Shown piece after piece: positions 7,598 through 16,031 of a stretch of DNA of 64,000 bases (within the stretch, counting starts at the first letter, position 1; the number at the start of each line of letters is the position of its first letter). The position numbers and the translations under genes were made by a program. The stretch comes from an uncultured Ruminiclostridium sp. Lineage in GTDB: Bacteria > Bacillota > Clostridia > Oscillospirales > Ruminococcaceae. The notes under the pieces were generated by a model. It saw only the letters and a list, made by a program, of their open reading frames with translations, had not been told where the DNA came from and ran no database searches. The stretch spans positions 1 to 64,000 of the forward strand of contig CANQIB010000013.1 in assembly GCA_947623915.1 (NCBI GenBank). Reading direction: 5' to 3'.

Positions 7598-9127
7598 ATG
7601 GCTTATTTGCTTGGCGTTGATATAGGCACGTCCGGTACAAAGACCGTTCTTTTCGGCGAGGACGGCACTCCTGTTGTTTCAGTGCTGTATGAGTACCCGC
7701 TGTATACACCGCAGAACGGTTATGCGGAGCAGGATCCCGCCGACTGGTGGAATGCCTGCGTAAACAGTATACGGGACGTTGTTGCAAAGAGCGGCGTGCC
7801 CGCCGAGGAGATAAAGGGCATAGGACTTTCCGGCCAGATGCACGGCTTGGTCATGCTGGACGGCGACAACAACGTGATAAGAAACAGCATCATCTGGTGC
7901 GATCAGCGTACCTCGAAAGAAGTCGTTGAGATAACCGAGAAGGTCGGTCATGACAGGCTGCTTTCCATTACGGCAAATCCAGCCATAACCGGCTTTACCG
8001 CGGCTAAGATAATGTGGGTAAAAAACAACGAGCCGCAGAATTACGAAAAATGCCGCCATATCCTCCTCCCGAAGGATTATATCAGATTTATGCTGACGGG
8101 AGAATATGCCACCGAGGTGTCCGACGCTTCGGGAATGCAGCTTTTGGACATTCCCAAGCGCGACTGGTCCGACGAGGTTTTGGAAAAGCTCGGAATAGAC
8201 AAGTCTTTGCTTGCCAAAGTATACGAAAGTCCGGAGATAACCGGAACGGTAACAAAGGCGGTAGCGCAGGCAACCGGGCTGAAAGAGGGAACGCCGGTCG
8301 TAGGCGGCGCGGGAGATAACGCTGCCGCGGCGGTAGGTACGGGAGTCGTGGAAAACGGCAAGGCGTTTACCACGATAGGCTCAAGCGGAGTGGTATTCGC
8401 ACATACTTCCGATATTTCCATCGACCTTAAAGGCAGAGTCCACACTTTCTGCTGCGCTGTACCCGGCTGTTGGCACGTTATGGGCGTCACCCAGTCGGCG
8501 GGGCTTTCTCTGAAATGGTTCAGGGACAATTTTGCCTGGGGCGAAATGGAAACGGCGCTGTCTATGGGAGTAGACCCCTATTATCTTATGGATAAAGAAG
8601 CGGACAGCGTTCCCATCGGCGCTAACAAGCTGCTTTATATGCCTTATCTCAACGGCGAAAGGACGCCGCACCTTGACTCGAACGTCAGAGGCGCGTTCGT
8701 CGGTCTGTCGTCCATGCACAAGAAAAAAGACCTGCTCAGGGCGGTCATGGAGGGCGTTTCTTATTCGCTCCGCGATTGTGTTGAGGTCATTCGTGAAATG
8801 GGTATAGACGTCAGCGATATGATGGCTTGCGGCGGCGGCGGTTCTTCTCCGCTGTGGCGTCAGATGCTCGCGGACCTTTACGGCTGCGAGGTAAAGACCA
8901 CGGCAAACAAAGAAGGCCCCGCTTTGGGAGTGGCTTTGCTTGCGGCGGTCGGAGCGGGGATATATTCCTCCGTGCCGGAGGCTTGCGGCGCTGTTATAAA
9001 GCCTGATAAGGTGCAAAAGCCCATCGAGGAAAACAGCAGGCAGTACGAAAAGGTATACGCGCTTTATAAAAAGCTGTATCCCGCTATGAAAGCTAATTAC
9101 GACGAGCTTGCCGCTCTGGATATCTGA
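7598..9127 (+). CDS. xylB: Xylulokinase (FGGY carbohydrate kinase)
   Basis: A 509-residue FGGY-family kinase predicted to phosphorylate D-xylulose to xylulose-5-phosphate with ATP. Visible features: the N-terminal phosphate-binding loop GVDIGTSGTKTVLF, the substrate-side GLSGQMHGLVML (the QMHG segment is typical of xylulokinases), TIGSSGVVF in the ATP domain and the late signature ACGGGGSSPLWRQMLADL. The start at 7598 has AGAGG 8-10 nt upstream. Transaldolase and glyA follow on the same strand, so the product can feed the non-oxidative pentose phosphate branch. No xylose isomerase lies in the window. Another FGGY substrate is possible but less likely. Confidence 0.9.
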   Translation: MAYLLGVDIGTSGTKTVLFGEDGTPVVSVLYEYPLYTPQNGYAEQDPADWWNACVNSIRDVVAKSGVPAEEIKGIGLSGQMHGLVMLDGDNNVIRNSIIWCDQRTSKEVVEITEKVGHDRLLSITANPAITGFTAAKIMWVKNNEPQNYEKCRHILLPKDYIRFMLTGEYATEVSDASGMQLLDIPKRDWSDEVLEKLGIDKSLLAKVYESPEITGTVTKAVAQATGLKEGTPVVGGAGDNAAAAVGTGVVENGKAFTTIGSSGVVFAHTSDISIDLKGRVHTFCCAVPGCWHVMGVTQSAGLSLKWFRDNFAWGEMETALSMGVDPYYLMDKEADSVPIGANKLLYMPYLNGERTPHLDSNVRGAFVGLSSMHKKKDLLRAVMEGVSYSLRDCVEVIREMGIDVSDMMACGGGGSSPLWRQMLADLYGCEVKTTANKEGPALGVALLAAVGAGIYSSVPEACGAVIKPDKVQKPIEENSRQYEKVYALYKKLYPAMKANYDELAALDI

Positions 9128-9201
9128 CGGCAGGGACAAAAAGGTAAATTATCGGTAAAACGATAAAATAAATGATCGGGTATACCCGAAAAGGAGAAAA
9201 T

Positions 9202-9852
9202 ATGAAACTGTTTATTGATACTGCGAATGTAGCGGATATAAGACGCGCAAACGACATGGGCGTTATCTGCGGAGTTACCACAAACCCTTCTCTTATCGCT
9301 AAAGAGGGCAGAGATTTTAAGGAGGTCGTAAAGGAGATAACCGAGATAGTAGACGGCCCTATCTCTGCGGAGGTCATTTCGCTTGAGGCGGATAAGATGG
9401 TGGAGGAAGCTCTTCCGCTTGCGGCTATCCATAAAAACATCGTTATCAAGCTCCCCATGTGCGAAGAGGGCTTAAAGGCGTGCAAGGAGCTTACCAAGCG
9501 CGGCATAAAGACGAACGTTACCCTTATTTTCTCGGCTGCTCAGGCACTGCTTGCCGCAAGAGCGGGCGCGACCTTTGTAAGTCCTTTCCTCGGCAGACTT
9601 GACGACGTAGGAATGGAGGGCATGGCGCTTATCGAGGAGATAGTTGATATTTTCAGCGTTCAGGGTATCCAGACCGAGATAATTGCGGCGTCTATCCGCA
9701 ATCCTATCCATGTTACCGCCGCCGCAAGAGCGGGCTGCGATATAGCTACCGTGCCTATGAACGTTATCTTGCAGATGCTCAAGCATCCGCTGACCGATAA
9801 CGGTATCGAACGGTTCCTTAAAGACTGGGAAGGCTTTACCGCAAAGCATTGA
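9202..9852 (+). CDS. tal: Transaldolase, short TalC/FSA-like subfamily
   Basis: A 216-residue transaldolase of the small decameric type, transferring dihydroxyacetone units between sugar phosphates. The signature [14 protein letters not shown] lies at residues 24-37, and the Schiff-base Lys is in NIVIKLP (near residue 85). The segment SAEVISL has Glu where E. coli fructose-6-phosphate aldolase FsaA has Gln, which favours transaldolase activity over direct aldol cleavage. That reading is from family knowledge. AAGGAG stands 6 nt before the ATG. It is 74 bp after xylB and 42 bp before glyA, apparently cotranscribed with xylB in pentose use. Confidence 0.88.
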   Translation: MKLFIDTANVADIRRANDMGVICGVTTNPSLIAKEGRDFKEVVKEITEIVDGPISAEVISLEADKMVEEALPLAAIHKNIVIKLPMCEEGLKACKELTKRGIKTNVTLIFSAAQALLAARAGATFVSPFLGRLDDVGMEGMALIEEIVDIFSVQGIQTEIIAASIRNPIHVTAAARAGCDIATVPMNVILQMLKHPLTDNGIERFLKDWEGFTAKH

Positions 9853-9894
9853 TCGTGTTTGTGACGCGATTTGTATTTAAGAAAGGGAAAATAA

Positions 9895-11151
9895 ATGTAT
9901 AATGACCTTATAGACAGCATCGGTTTTCTTAACGGCACAGATCCCGATGTTTCGTCGGCAATGGCAAAGGAGCTTGCGCGTCAAAGGCGTAACCTTGAGC
10001 TTATCGCAAGTGAAAATATAGTATCTCCCGCAGTCATGGCAGCTATGGGCAGCGTGCTTACCAACAAATACGCCGAGGGCTACCCCGCAAAGCGGTATTA
10101 CGGAGGCTGCGAGGCGGTGGATATTGTAGAGAATATAGCGATAGAGCGCGCCTGCAAGCTGTTCGGCGCAAAATACGCAAACGTTCAGCCCCATTCCGGC
10201 GCACAGGCAAATACCGCCGTTTACTTCGCGCTTTTAGAGCCGGGCGATACGGTGCTGGGAATGAGCCTTGCGCACGGCGGACATCTGACTCACGGCTCAC
10301 CCGTGAACATTTCGGGAAAATATTTCAATTTCGTTTCATACGGTCTTGACGAAAAGACGGGAATGATAAATTACGATACTCTCGCAGAGCTGGCAAAGGA
10401 GCATAAGCCTAAGCTGATAGTTGCGGGAGCGAGCGCGTACCCCAGAGCCATTGATTTTGAGAAAATGTCGCAGATAGCAAAGAGCGTCGGCGCTTATCTT
10501 ATGGTCGATATGGCGCATATAGCGGGGCTGGTAGCAGGCGGACAGCATATGTCGCCCGTACCTTATGCGGATATAGTTACCTCTACCACGCATAAAACGC
10601 TTCGCGGACCGAGAGGCGGTCTTATCCTCACCAACGACGAGGAGTTGGCAAAAAAGATAAACAAGGCTATTTTCCCCGGAACGCAGGGAGGACCGCTCAT
10701 GCACATCATCGCCGCAAAGGCGGTGTGCTTCGGCGAGGCGCTTAAACCTGAATTTAAGGATTACGCCAAGCAGACGGTAAAAAATGCGGCGGTGCTTGCC
10801 GATTCTCTGCTCGAAAAGGGCTTTGACCTTGTGTCGGGAGGCACGGACAATCATCTCATGCTGGTAGACCTTCAGCCGTTCAAAATAACCGGCAAGGAGC
10901 TTGAAAAGAAGTTGGACGAGGTATATATCACGGTAAACAAAAACGCCGTGCCCAACGACCCGCAAAGTCCGTTTATAACGAGCGGCGTAAGAATAGGTAC
11001 TCCCGCCGTAACCACGAGAGGACTTAAAGAAGACGATATGAAAGCTATCGCCGAATGTATTTATCTTACCGCGTCCGATTTTGAAAACAACGCAGACAAG
11101 GTAAGGGAAACCGTTACGGGTATTTGTAAAAAATATCCTCTTTACGAATAA
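9895..11151 (+). CDS. glyA: Serine hydroxymethyltransferase
   Basis: A 418-residue PLP enzyme converting serine and tetrahydrofolate to glycine and methylene-tetrahydrofolate, the main source of one-carbon units. The N terminus has the typical [16 protein letters not shown], followed by [15 protein letters not shown]. The PLP-binding Lys is in [14 protein letters not shown] (around residue 230), and the C-terminal [11 protein letters not shown] motif is present. Length matches the family. It sits 42 bp after the transaldolase gene with an AAAGGG ribosome binding site and is followed by a terminator, so it probably closes the xylB-tal-glyA transcript. Confidence 0.97.
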   Translation: MYNDLIDSIGFLNGTDPDVSSAMAKELARQRRNLELIASENIVSPAVMAAMGSVLTNKYAEGYPAKRYYGGCEAVDIVENIAIERACKLFGAKYANVQPHSGAQANTAVYFALLEPGDTVLGMSLAHGGHLTHGSPVNISGKYFNFVSYGLDEKTGMINYDTLAELAKEHKPKLIVAGASAYPRAIDFEKMSQIAKSVGAYLMVDMAHIAGLVAGGQHMSPVPYADIVTSTTHKTLRGPRGGLILTNDEELAKKINKAIFPGTQGGPLMHIIAAKAVCFGEALKPEFKDYAKQTVKNAAVLADSLLEKGFDLVSGGTDNHLMLVDLQPFKITGKELEKKLDEVYITVNKNAVPNDPQSPFITSGVRIGTPAVTTRGLKEDDMKAIAECIYLTASDFENNADKVRETVTGICKKYPLYE

Positions 11152-11160
11152 AAAGATCCG

Positions 11161-11199
11161 CAAAACGAGAGAGCATATCCCTCGTTTTGTTGGCTTTTA
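11161..11199 (+). terminator. Terminator after glyA
   Basis: CAAAACGAG pairs with CTCGTTTTG over an 11-nt loop and is followed by TTGGCTTTT. Confidence 0.65.
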
Positions 11200-11241
11200 A
11201 AAAAGGTTTCGTTAATTTTAAATTTTGAGAGGGAAGTAGAA

Positions 11242-12399
11242 ATGGCAAAAGAAGCAAATGAAAGCGAGATCATTTTCACACAGTCGAACAGGGTAGCTCC
11301 TTTGGCGCTTATTGCGCTGAGCGGCGCGCAGACTTTGGCGGAAAAGATCAACAATTATCTGGTGGAATGGTCGAACGACGCCGGATATAAGTATGATAAT
11401 TTCCTTATCGAAAACGAGTGTCCGCGTTTTTCCAGCGGCGACGGAAAGGGAATACTTAAAAGCACGGTAAGAGGCGACGACATCTATCTGATAGTTGACG
11501 TCGGAAACTACAGCTGCACCTATAATATGTTCGGTAAAGACAACGCCATGTCCCCAGACGACCATTTCCAGGACTTAAAGCGTATTATCCAGGCGATAAG
11601 CGGAAAAGCGCACAGGATAAACGTTATAATGCCGATACTCTACGGAGGCAGGCAGCACAGAAGAAATTACCGCGAATCTCTTGACTGCGCGGTAGCTCTT
11701 CAGGAGCTGGAAGCTATGGGCGTTTCCAACATCATAACCTTTGACGCGCATGACCCCAGAGTGTGCAATGCCGTTCCGCTGATGGGCTTTGATAATGTAA
11801 TACCTACATATCAGGTGCTGAAAGCAATGTTCAAGAACATCAAGGACCTTACCATAAACAAAGATAATTTCATGGTGGTAAGTCCCGATGAGGGCGCTTT
11901 GAACAGAAATATGTACTATGCCTCCGTGCTTGAGGTGGAAATGGGAATGTTTTACAAACGCCGCGATTATTCGCAGGTGGTGAACGGCAGGAACCCGATA
12001 GTCGCTCATGAATATCTGGGAAATTCCGTTGAGGGCAAAGATATATTTGTCGCCGACGATATTATTTCTTCGGGAGAATCCATGCTGGATATAGCAATAG
12101 GACTAAAGAAACGCAACGCAAGAAGAATATTTGCCTATGCTACTTATCCTATTTTCACCAACGGTTTGGACAAATTCGACCAGGCGTACAAGGACGGAAT
12201 GATAGATTATGTGTTCGGAACGAATTTGACATATCGCACGCCTGAGCTGCTCAGCCGCGAGTGGTTCTGCGACGTGGACGTTTCCAAATACATCGCGTAT
12301 CTCATAATGGCGCTCAATCACGACGTATCGACCGGCAAGGTAATAGATCCGCACAAGAAGATAAGCAATCTGCTTGCGCAGCACAAGCCGAAAGCGTGA
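11242..12399 (+). CDS. prs: Ribose-phosphate pyrophosphokinase (PRPP synthetase)
   Basis: A 385-residue divergent PRPP synthetase, making phosphoribosyl pyrophosphate from ribose-5-phosphate and ATP for nucleotide, histidine and tryptophan synthesis. Recognisable parts are the catalytic-loop region PILYGGRQHRR, TFDAHDPRV and the ribose-5-phosphate loop FVADDIISSGESMLDIA (equivalent to DDMIDTGGT of classical enzymes). It is about 65 residues longer than E. coli Prs, with an N-terminal extension and a long C-terminal tail, as I recall for clostridial long forms. AGAGGGAAG lies before the ATG. Downstream, rarA follows after 69 bp. Confidence 0.85.
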   Translation: MAKEANESEIIFTQSNRVAPLALIALSGAQTLAEKINNYLVEWSNDAGYKYDNFLIENECPRFSSGDGKGILKSTVRGDDIYLIVDVGNYSCTYNMFGKDNAMSPDDHFQDLKRIIQAISGKAHRINVIMPILYGGRQHRRNYRESLDCAVALQELEAMGVSNIITFDAHDPRVCNAVPLMGFDNVIPTYQVLKAMFKNIKDLTINKDNFMVVSPDEGALNRNMYYASVLEVEMGMFYKRRDYSQVVNGRNPIVAHEYLGNSVEGKDIFVADDIISSGESMLDIAIGLKKRNARRIFAYATYPIFTNGLDKFDQAYKDGMIDYVFGTNLTYRTPELLSREWFCDVDVSKYIAYLIMALNHDVSTGKVIDPHKKISNLLAQHKPKA

Positions 12400-12468
12400 G
12401 CAAGTCCTTCCGTTTTGGGAAAACGCCTTTAGTACGGTGAACAGCGAATACATGAAAGGAATGATAAT

Positions 12469-13725
12469 ATGCCGTTAGCTGACAGGATACGTCCGCAGAC
12501 CTTGGACGAAATGGTGGGGCAAAGTCATATTCTGGCAAAAGGCAAGCCCTTGTATAATATAATCACCAAGGGCAAGATACCGAATATGATTTTTTACGGC
12601 ACATCGGGAGTCGGCAAAACAACGGTGGCAAATATCATCGCCAAACAGACCAGCATGAGCCTTTACCGTTTAAACGGCACACAGGCGTCTACCTCCGACA
12701 TAAAGGATATAGTATCAAATCTCGGTACGTTCGCCGCGGCAAACGGGATACTGCTTTTTCTGGACGAGATACAGTATCTTAACAAAAAACAGCAGCAAAC
12801 GTTGCTGGAGTATATCGAAACGGGAGAGATCACTTTGATCGCTTCCACTACCGAAAATCCGTACTTTTATGTGTATAATGCGGTGCTGTCGAGATGTACG
12901 GTATTTGAGTTCAAACCGGTCACGCCGAAAGAAACCGAACCTGCGGTTCGCCGCGCTCTTGACTTGATAGGAAAAGAGCTTGGCTGCGAGTTCAAAGCGG
13001 ACGACGAGGTGATAGAGCATATCGCGTACGGCTGCGGGGGAGACGTCCGCAAAGCGGTAAACACGGTCGAATTATGCGCGCTTTCCTGTGAAAACAACAC
13101 CATAACAATGGAGACCGCGCGGATTTTGACCCAAAAAAGCAGCATGAGCTATGACCGCGACGGCGATAAGCATTATGATATACTTTCCGCGTTCCAAAAG
13201 TCTATACGCGGTTCCGACGAAAACGCCGCTTTGCATTATATGGCGCGACTTATCGCGGCAGGCGATATTACGTCGCTGTGCAGACGGCTGCTTGTCACGG
13301 CAAGCGAGGATATAGGACTGGCTTATCCTATGGCGATACCCATTGTAAAAGCGTGCGTGGACAGCGCGTTACAGCTCGGACTTCCCGAAGCAAAGATACC
13401 TCTTGCCGACGCGGTGATATTACTTTGTACCTCACCGAAATCAAACAGCGGCGTTATGGCTATATCTGCGGCGCTGGAGGACGTGGAAAAGGGAAATACC
13501 GGAGATTTTCCGCGGCATCTTCAAAATGTACACTATGACGGAGAGGGCGCCGAGGTCAAAGGTCAGCATTATCTCTATCCGCACAACTATCCGAATCATT
13601 ATGTCGAGCAGCAGTATCTGCCCGATGAAATAAAGGACAGAGTGTACTATCAATTTGGCGAGAACAAGCTGGAACAGCAGGCAAAGGCATATCGTGACAG
13701 CATAAAAGGCAAAAGCGGCAAATAG
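12469..13725 (+). CDS. rarA: Replication-associated recombination protein A (AAA+ ATPase)
   Basis: A 418-residue AAA+ ATPase of the RarA/MgsA family, a clamp-loader relative acting at stalled replication forks. It begins PLADRIRPQTLDEMVGQ as usual. Walker A is FYGTSGVGKTTV (about residues 43-54), Walker B is FLDEIQYLNKKQQ, sensor 1 lies in IASTTENP, and the C-terminal MgsA-type domain ends with LYPHNYPNHYVEQQYLPD. In Bacillus subtilis this gene (yrvN) lies close to the 6S RNA gene, which is relevant to the RNA candidate at 14.6 kb. A strong terminator follows. Confidence 0.93.
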   Translation: MPLADRIRPQTLDEMVGQSHILAKGKPLYNIITKGKIPNMIFYGTSGVGKTTVANIIAKQTSMSLYRLNGTQASTSDIKDIVSNLGTFAAANGILLFLDEIQYLNKKQQQTLLEYIETGEITLIASTTENPYFYVYNAVLSRCTVFEFKPVTPKETEPAVRRALDLIGKELGCEFKADDEVIEHIAYGCGGDVRKAVNTVELCALSCENNTITMETARILTQKSSMSYDRDGDKHYDILSAFQKSIRGSDENAALHYMARLIAAGDITSLCRRLLVTASEDIGLAYPMAIPIVKACVDSALQLGLPEAKIPLADAVILLCTSPKSNSGVMAISAALEDVEKGNTGDFPRHLQNVHYDGEGAEVKGQHYLYPHNYPNHYVEQQYLPDEIKDRVYYQFGENKLEQQAKAYRDSIKGKSGK

Positions 13726-13739
13726 CCGTATAATACAAA

Positions 13740-13777
13740 TTCCCGACGGTCATTTTTCTCCGTCGGGATTTTTTTGT
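13740..13777 (+). terminator. Bidirectional terminator between rarA and the permease pair
   Basis: TTCCCGACGG pairs with CCGTCGGGA followed by TTTTTTT. The stem overlaps the last codons and the stop of the convergent permease gene, so one hairpin serves as rarA terminator and coding sequence. Confidence 0.8.
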
Positions 13778-14124
13778 CTGTCGGCTCTGTGGAACAGCTC
13801 TTTTGCTCCTACCGCCGCCAACAGTACGGCAAACAGCTTTCTGAGCAGGGTATTGTCGATGTACATTCCCGCCGCGCAGCCTGCCGCCGCTCCCAGCAGG
13901 CCGAAAAATCCGTAAGTCTTTATTGCCGAAAAAGCTATCAGTTTGTTTTTGGCATGAAATATAAGCGACAGAAGCGCTATGGGCAGAAAAAACATAAGGT
14001 TAGCGCCCTGTGCGATGCTTTGCGGGGTGTCGGTAAATACGGAAAGATAGACAAGAAAGATAAACCCTCCGCCAAGTCCCATTGAGGCGGCGGCGCCGGC
14101 GAGAAATCCGATAAAAACATTCAT
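13750..14124 (-). CDS. Half-size TauE/SafE-family (TSUP) permease, second subunit
   Basis: A 124-residue membrane protein with about four hydrophobic segments, beginning MNVFIGFLAGAAASMGLGGGFIFLVYL. The glycine-rich GxxxxGxGGGF pattern is the repeat signature of the TSUP family (sulfite, sulfoacetate or other organo-anion exporters). Normal members are about 250 residues with this motif in each half; here each half is a separate gene. The start is the ATG in the ATGA overlap with the upstream half, not the earlier in-frame start of the track. The transported substrate is unknown. Confidence 0.8.
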   Translation of the reverse strand: MNVFIGFLAGAAASMGLGGGFIFLVYLSVFTDTPQSIAQGANLMFFLPIALLSLIFHAKNKLIAFSAIKTYGFFGLLGAAAGCAAGMYIDNTLLRKLFAVLLAAVGAKELFHRADRQKNPDGEK

Positions 14125-14474
14125 GTCAGCAGTATCCTTACGGAGCTTATCAGTATTATTATCCCGAACAGCCTCCTCAGCAGGTCGTCGGGTATCTTTT
14201 TGAGCAGCAGCGCTCCCGCTGCCGCTCCGGCAAGTCCCCACGGAATGTACTGCCATGCCAAAGAAAAGTCCAGCTTTCCTTGAATGTAATAAACGGCGGT
14301 AGTAAAAAGGCTGAGCGTAAATATCAGCGCTACCGAGGTGGCGTGCGCTTTTTTAGCGTCAATGCCGCTTTTTTCAAGGCAGGGAACTGCCGCGATCCCT
14401 CCTCCCGACCCGAAAAGCCCGTTTAGTATACCGCACAGCGTCCCCAGAAGATAATCGACGTGTTTTTTCATCAT
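14121..14474 (-). CDS. Half-size TauE/SafE-family (TSUP) permease, first subunit
   Basis: A 117-residue membrane protein that begins MMKKHVDYLLGTLCGILNGLFGSGGGIAAVP. The GxxxGLFGSGGG motif is the TSUP half-repeat. Three or four hydrophobic helices follow, ending in a second short Gly/Ala-rich segment. Its stop overlaps the start of the next half by ATGA, so the two are translationally coupled and probably form a heterodimer equivalent to one full-length permease. The ribosome binding site is weak (GGGTGA). Single full-length TSUP proteins are the norm, so this split arrangement is noteworthy. The substrate cannot be predicted. Confidence 0.8.
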   Translation of the reverse strand: MMKKHVDYLLGTLCGILNGLFGSGGGIAAVPCLEKSGIDAKKAHATSVALIFTLSLFTTAVYYIQGKLDFSLAWQYIPWGLAGAAAGALLLKKIPDDLLRRLFGIIILISSVRILLT

Positions 14475-14542
14475 ATCACCCGTTTATAGTTTCTGAAAAA
14501 GTCGCGCGATTATGCAAAACGAATGCCCGTGTAAAATAAAAC

Positions 14543-14569
14543 GGGCTGCCGCTTAGAGCAACAGCCCGA
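14543..14569 (-). terminator. Intrinsic terminator behind the 6S-like RNA
   Basis: On the minus strand CGGGCTG pairs with CAGCCCG and is followed by TTTTATTTT. It lies 14 nt after the 3' closing strand of the structured RNA and ends the DUF1292/RNA transcript. Confidence 0.75.
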
Positions 14570-14582
14570 TATTTTTAAAAGA

Positions 14583-14762
14583 ACCGCCTTGCCGTGGTAT
14601 GAAGATAAAACCCGCACAACAGTACGGTGGGTTAATTTCTCCCGAACGGTTCACGCTCCCTTCGTCCGCAAAAGCGGGAGGTCTGCAATCCGCGTTCGGA
14701 GGCGAAATCCCTATTATTTTTTGTTGGATCATATACATTCATACTTAAACGCACAAGGCAGT
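14583..14762 (-). ncRNA. ssrS: Candidate 6S RNA
   Basis: The minus strand folds into a 180-nt rod. Terminal strands ACTGCCTTG (14754-14762) and CAAGGCGGT (14583-14591) close it. Inside, GTATGAA (14738-14744) pairs with TTCATAC (14597-14603). A large internal loop follows, then an apical arm CTCCGAACG/CGTTCGGGAG that contains a nested CTCCC/GGGAG stem. A further AACCC/GGGTT hairpin sits on the 3' side of the loop. Length, closing stem, central bubble and proximity to rarA all fit 6S RNA, the regulator that mimics an open promoter and binds RNA polymerase. Against this, no separate promoter is obvious, so it may be processed from the DUF1292 transcript. Confidence 0.55.
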
Positions 14763-14772
14763 AAACAAGTCC

Positions 14773-15093
14773 TTATTCGTTTTCCTCGTAGTCGAACATT
14801 TGGGAGAAAAGCTCGAAAAAAGCATTTCCGACGCGCTTATATTCTTCGTCGTTGTCGATGGAATCAAGATACTTTTCTCCGTTGTTTTCCATTTCCTTGA
14901 GGAAAACTATCTCGTCCTCGTCGGATTCGTTATTTTCATCCTCGGAGTAGGGAGTAAGCGCGTAGTAAAAAGAACCGTCCACCTCAAGCCGATAAAACAC
15001 CTCGAAAGTTACCGTGTTGCCTTCCTCGTCCTCAAGGTCGATAAGCTCATAATCGTATTCTTCGTCGTTGTTCATCTTCTCGGTATCGGACAT
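14773..15093 (-). CDS. DUF1292 (YrzB-like) acidic protein
   Basis: A 106-residue, very acidic protein of the DUF1292 family, with the family core YELIDLEDEEGNTVTFEVFY followed by FYYALTPY and EIVFLKEMENN. No enzymatic motif is known for this family; in other Firmicutes members lie beside alaS and ruvX, but not here. AAGGAAGAC precedes the ATG, and a consensus promoter is at 15142-15170. The 6S-like RNA begins within about 15 nt of its stop on the same strand, so the two may share a transcript. Function unknown. Confidence 0.85.
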   Translation of the reverse strand: MSDTEKMNNDEEYDYELIDLEDEEGNTVTFEVFYRLEVDGSFYYALTPYSEDENNESDEDEIVFLKEMENNGEKYLDSIDNDEEYKRVGNAFFELFSQMFDYEENE

Positions 15094-15141
15094 TTCGGTC
15101 TTCCTTTCATATCATATTCCTTTCGGCTCTTTTCGGTTATT

Positions 15142-15170
15142 ATTTTACACGAAAATGAACACCTTGTCAA
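15142..15170 (-). promoter_or_regulatory. Promoter of the DUF1292 gene
   Basis: On the minus strand TTGACA (15165-15170), 17 bp, TAAAAT (15142-15147), about 50 nt before the start codon. Confidence 0.75.
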
Positions 15171-15297
15171 GTGGTATTTTATGTTTTTGACCGCTTAAAA
15201 CGCCGTTCGGCGCTTTCTGTCGTGTAACGTGTGAAACTTTATTCATATTATCCAAAAATTTATTGTGTATTTTGTACAATAATTTTCAACATTGTTA

Positions 15298-15331
15298 TTG
15301 ACTTTTATTTCTGTTTGTGCTATCATATAAT
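15298..15331 (+). promoter_or_regulatory. Promoter of the large structured RNA
   Basis: TTGACT (15298-15303) and TATCAT (15321-15326) are 17 bp apart, and a perfect TATAAT overlaps at 15326-15331. Transcription would start near 15333-15340. Confidence 0.7.
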
Positions 15332-15332
15332 C

Positions 15333-15892
15333 AAGGGAAAGAGAATATCCCCAGACAGAGCAGGAGGCTTGGTGCATAACTCTTTACTCAAATAAAGCAC
15401 AAAATGCTCGGTGTATATATTATGGAAACTGTATACAAATAACAGTCGGCAAGGAGGCGAGTCCGATGGCACAGGATACAGTATCCGCATCACAGTCCGT
15501 CGGAACTCGGACTGAATAGGAAATAAAATTGCAGCTTGCTCATACGGCATTTGCAAATGATTTCAAGGACGGGATTTACCCGATATGATGAGTCCGACGG
15601 TTTGTGATAAGGATAAACAGCAAAAATTACATAAGCAGAAATATCTGCACTTTACCGCGAGAGCGTTTATATACACTACCCGATGTTGTAAAGGCAGGGT
15701 GATTGAAATGATCAGTGAAGTTTCAGCGAAAAGGGGCAGCGGATAAGCGGCTGCCTTATCGGCGGATAACACCGCAAATAAATTGTGAGGTATACTCCGA
15801 TGTACTGATTACTTCGGTCGGCGTTAAGCGGACAAATAAAAATTAAATATGTTGCCGGGCTTTGAAGCTAAAACTTCAAAGCCTGTTGTTTT
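15333..15892 (+). ncRNA. Large orphan structured RNA, about 560 nt
   Basis: This gene-free stretch has its own sigma-A promoter and an intrinsic terminator but no credible ORF. It contains many local stems: GAGTCCGATGG (15459-15469) with CCGTCGGAACTC (15497-15508) enclosing GGATA/TATCC; the palindrome CATTTGCAAATG; CGGG/CCCG at 15570-15582; GCAGA/TCTGC at 15635-15648; CAGC/GCTG plus AAGG/CCTT at 15731-15757; and TTATC/GATAA at 15756-15769. A second copy, AGTCCGACGG at 15591-15600, could compete for the 15497 strand. Size and architecture recall large ornate RNAs of anaerobes (ROOL, GOLLD), but I cannot assign a family. RNase P and tmRNA hallmarks are absent. Confidence 0.7.
15858..15892 (+). 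terminator. Intrinsic terminator of the large RNA
   Basis: GGCTTTGAAG pairs perfectly with CTTCAAAGCC around the loop CTAAAA, followed by TGTTGTTTT. Confidence 0.85.
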
Positions 15893-15927
15893 GTGAAAAG
15901 AGTCGAGATATACTATCCCGATTTTGA

Positions 15928-15956
15928 TTGACATATCGGACGATTTATGATAAAAT
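15928..15956 (+). promoter_or_regulatory. Promoter of the dnaD-loader operon
   Basis: TTGACA (15928-15933), 17 bp, TAAAAT (15951-15956), about 75 nt before dnaD. It lies directly behind the terminator of the large RNA, so the two units are transcribed separately. Confidence 0.8.
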
Positions 15957-16031
15957 AACAAATAAAGGTATCCGAAATAACGGAAATTTCGGATTTATGG
16001 TCAAAGCCTTAAAAGATAAGACGGTGAACAG

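Noticed and set aside
15323-15772. Two short minus-strand ORFs in the large RNA region (77 and 69 residues)
   Set aside because: No ribosome binding sites, and the promoter and terminator signals are all on the plus strand.
15333-15892. RNase P, tmRNA or OLE RNA
   Set aside because: The GAGGAAAGTCC and ACAGAA core of RNase P and the tRNA-like ends of tmRNA are absent; the OLE context genes are absent.
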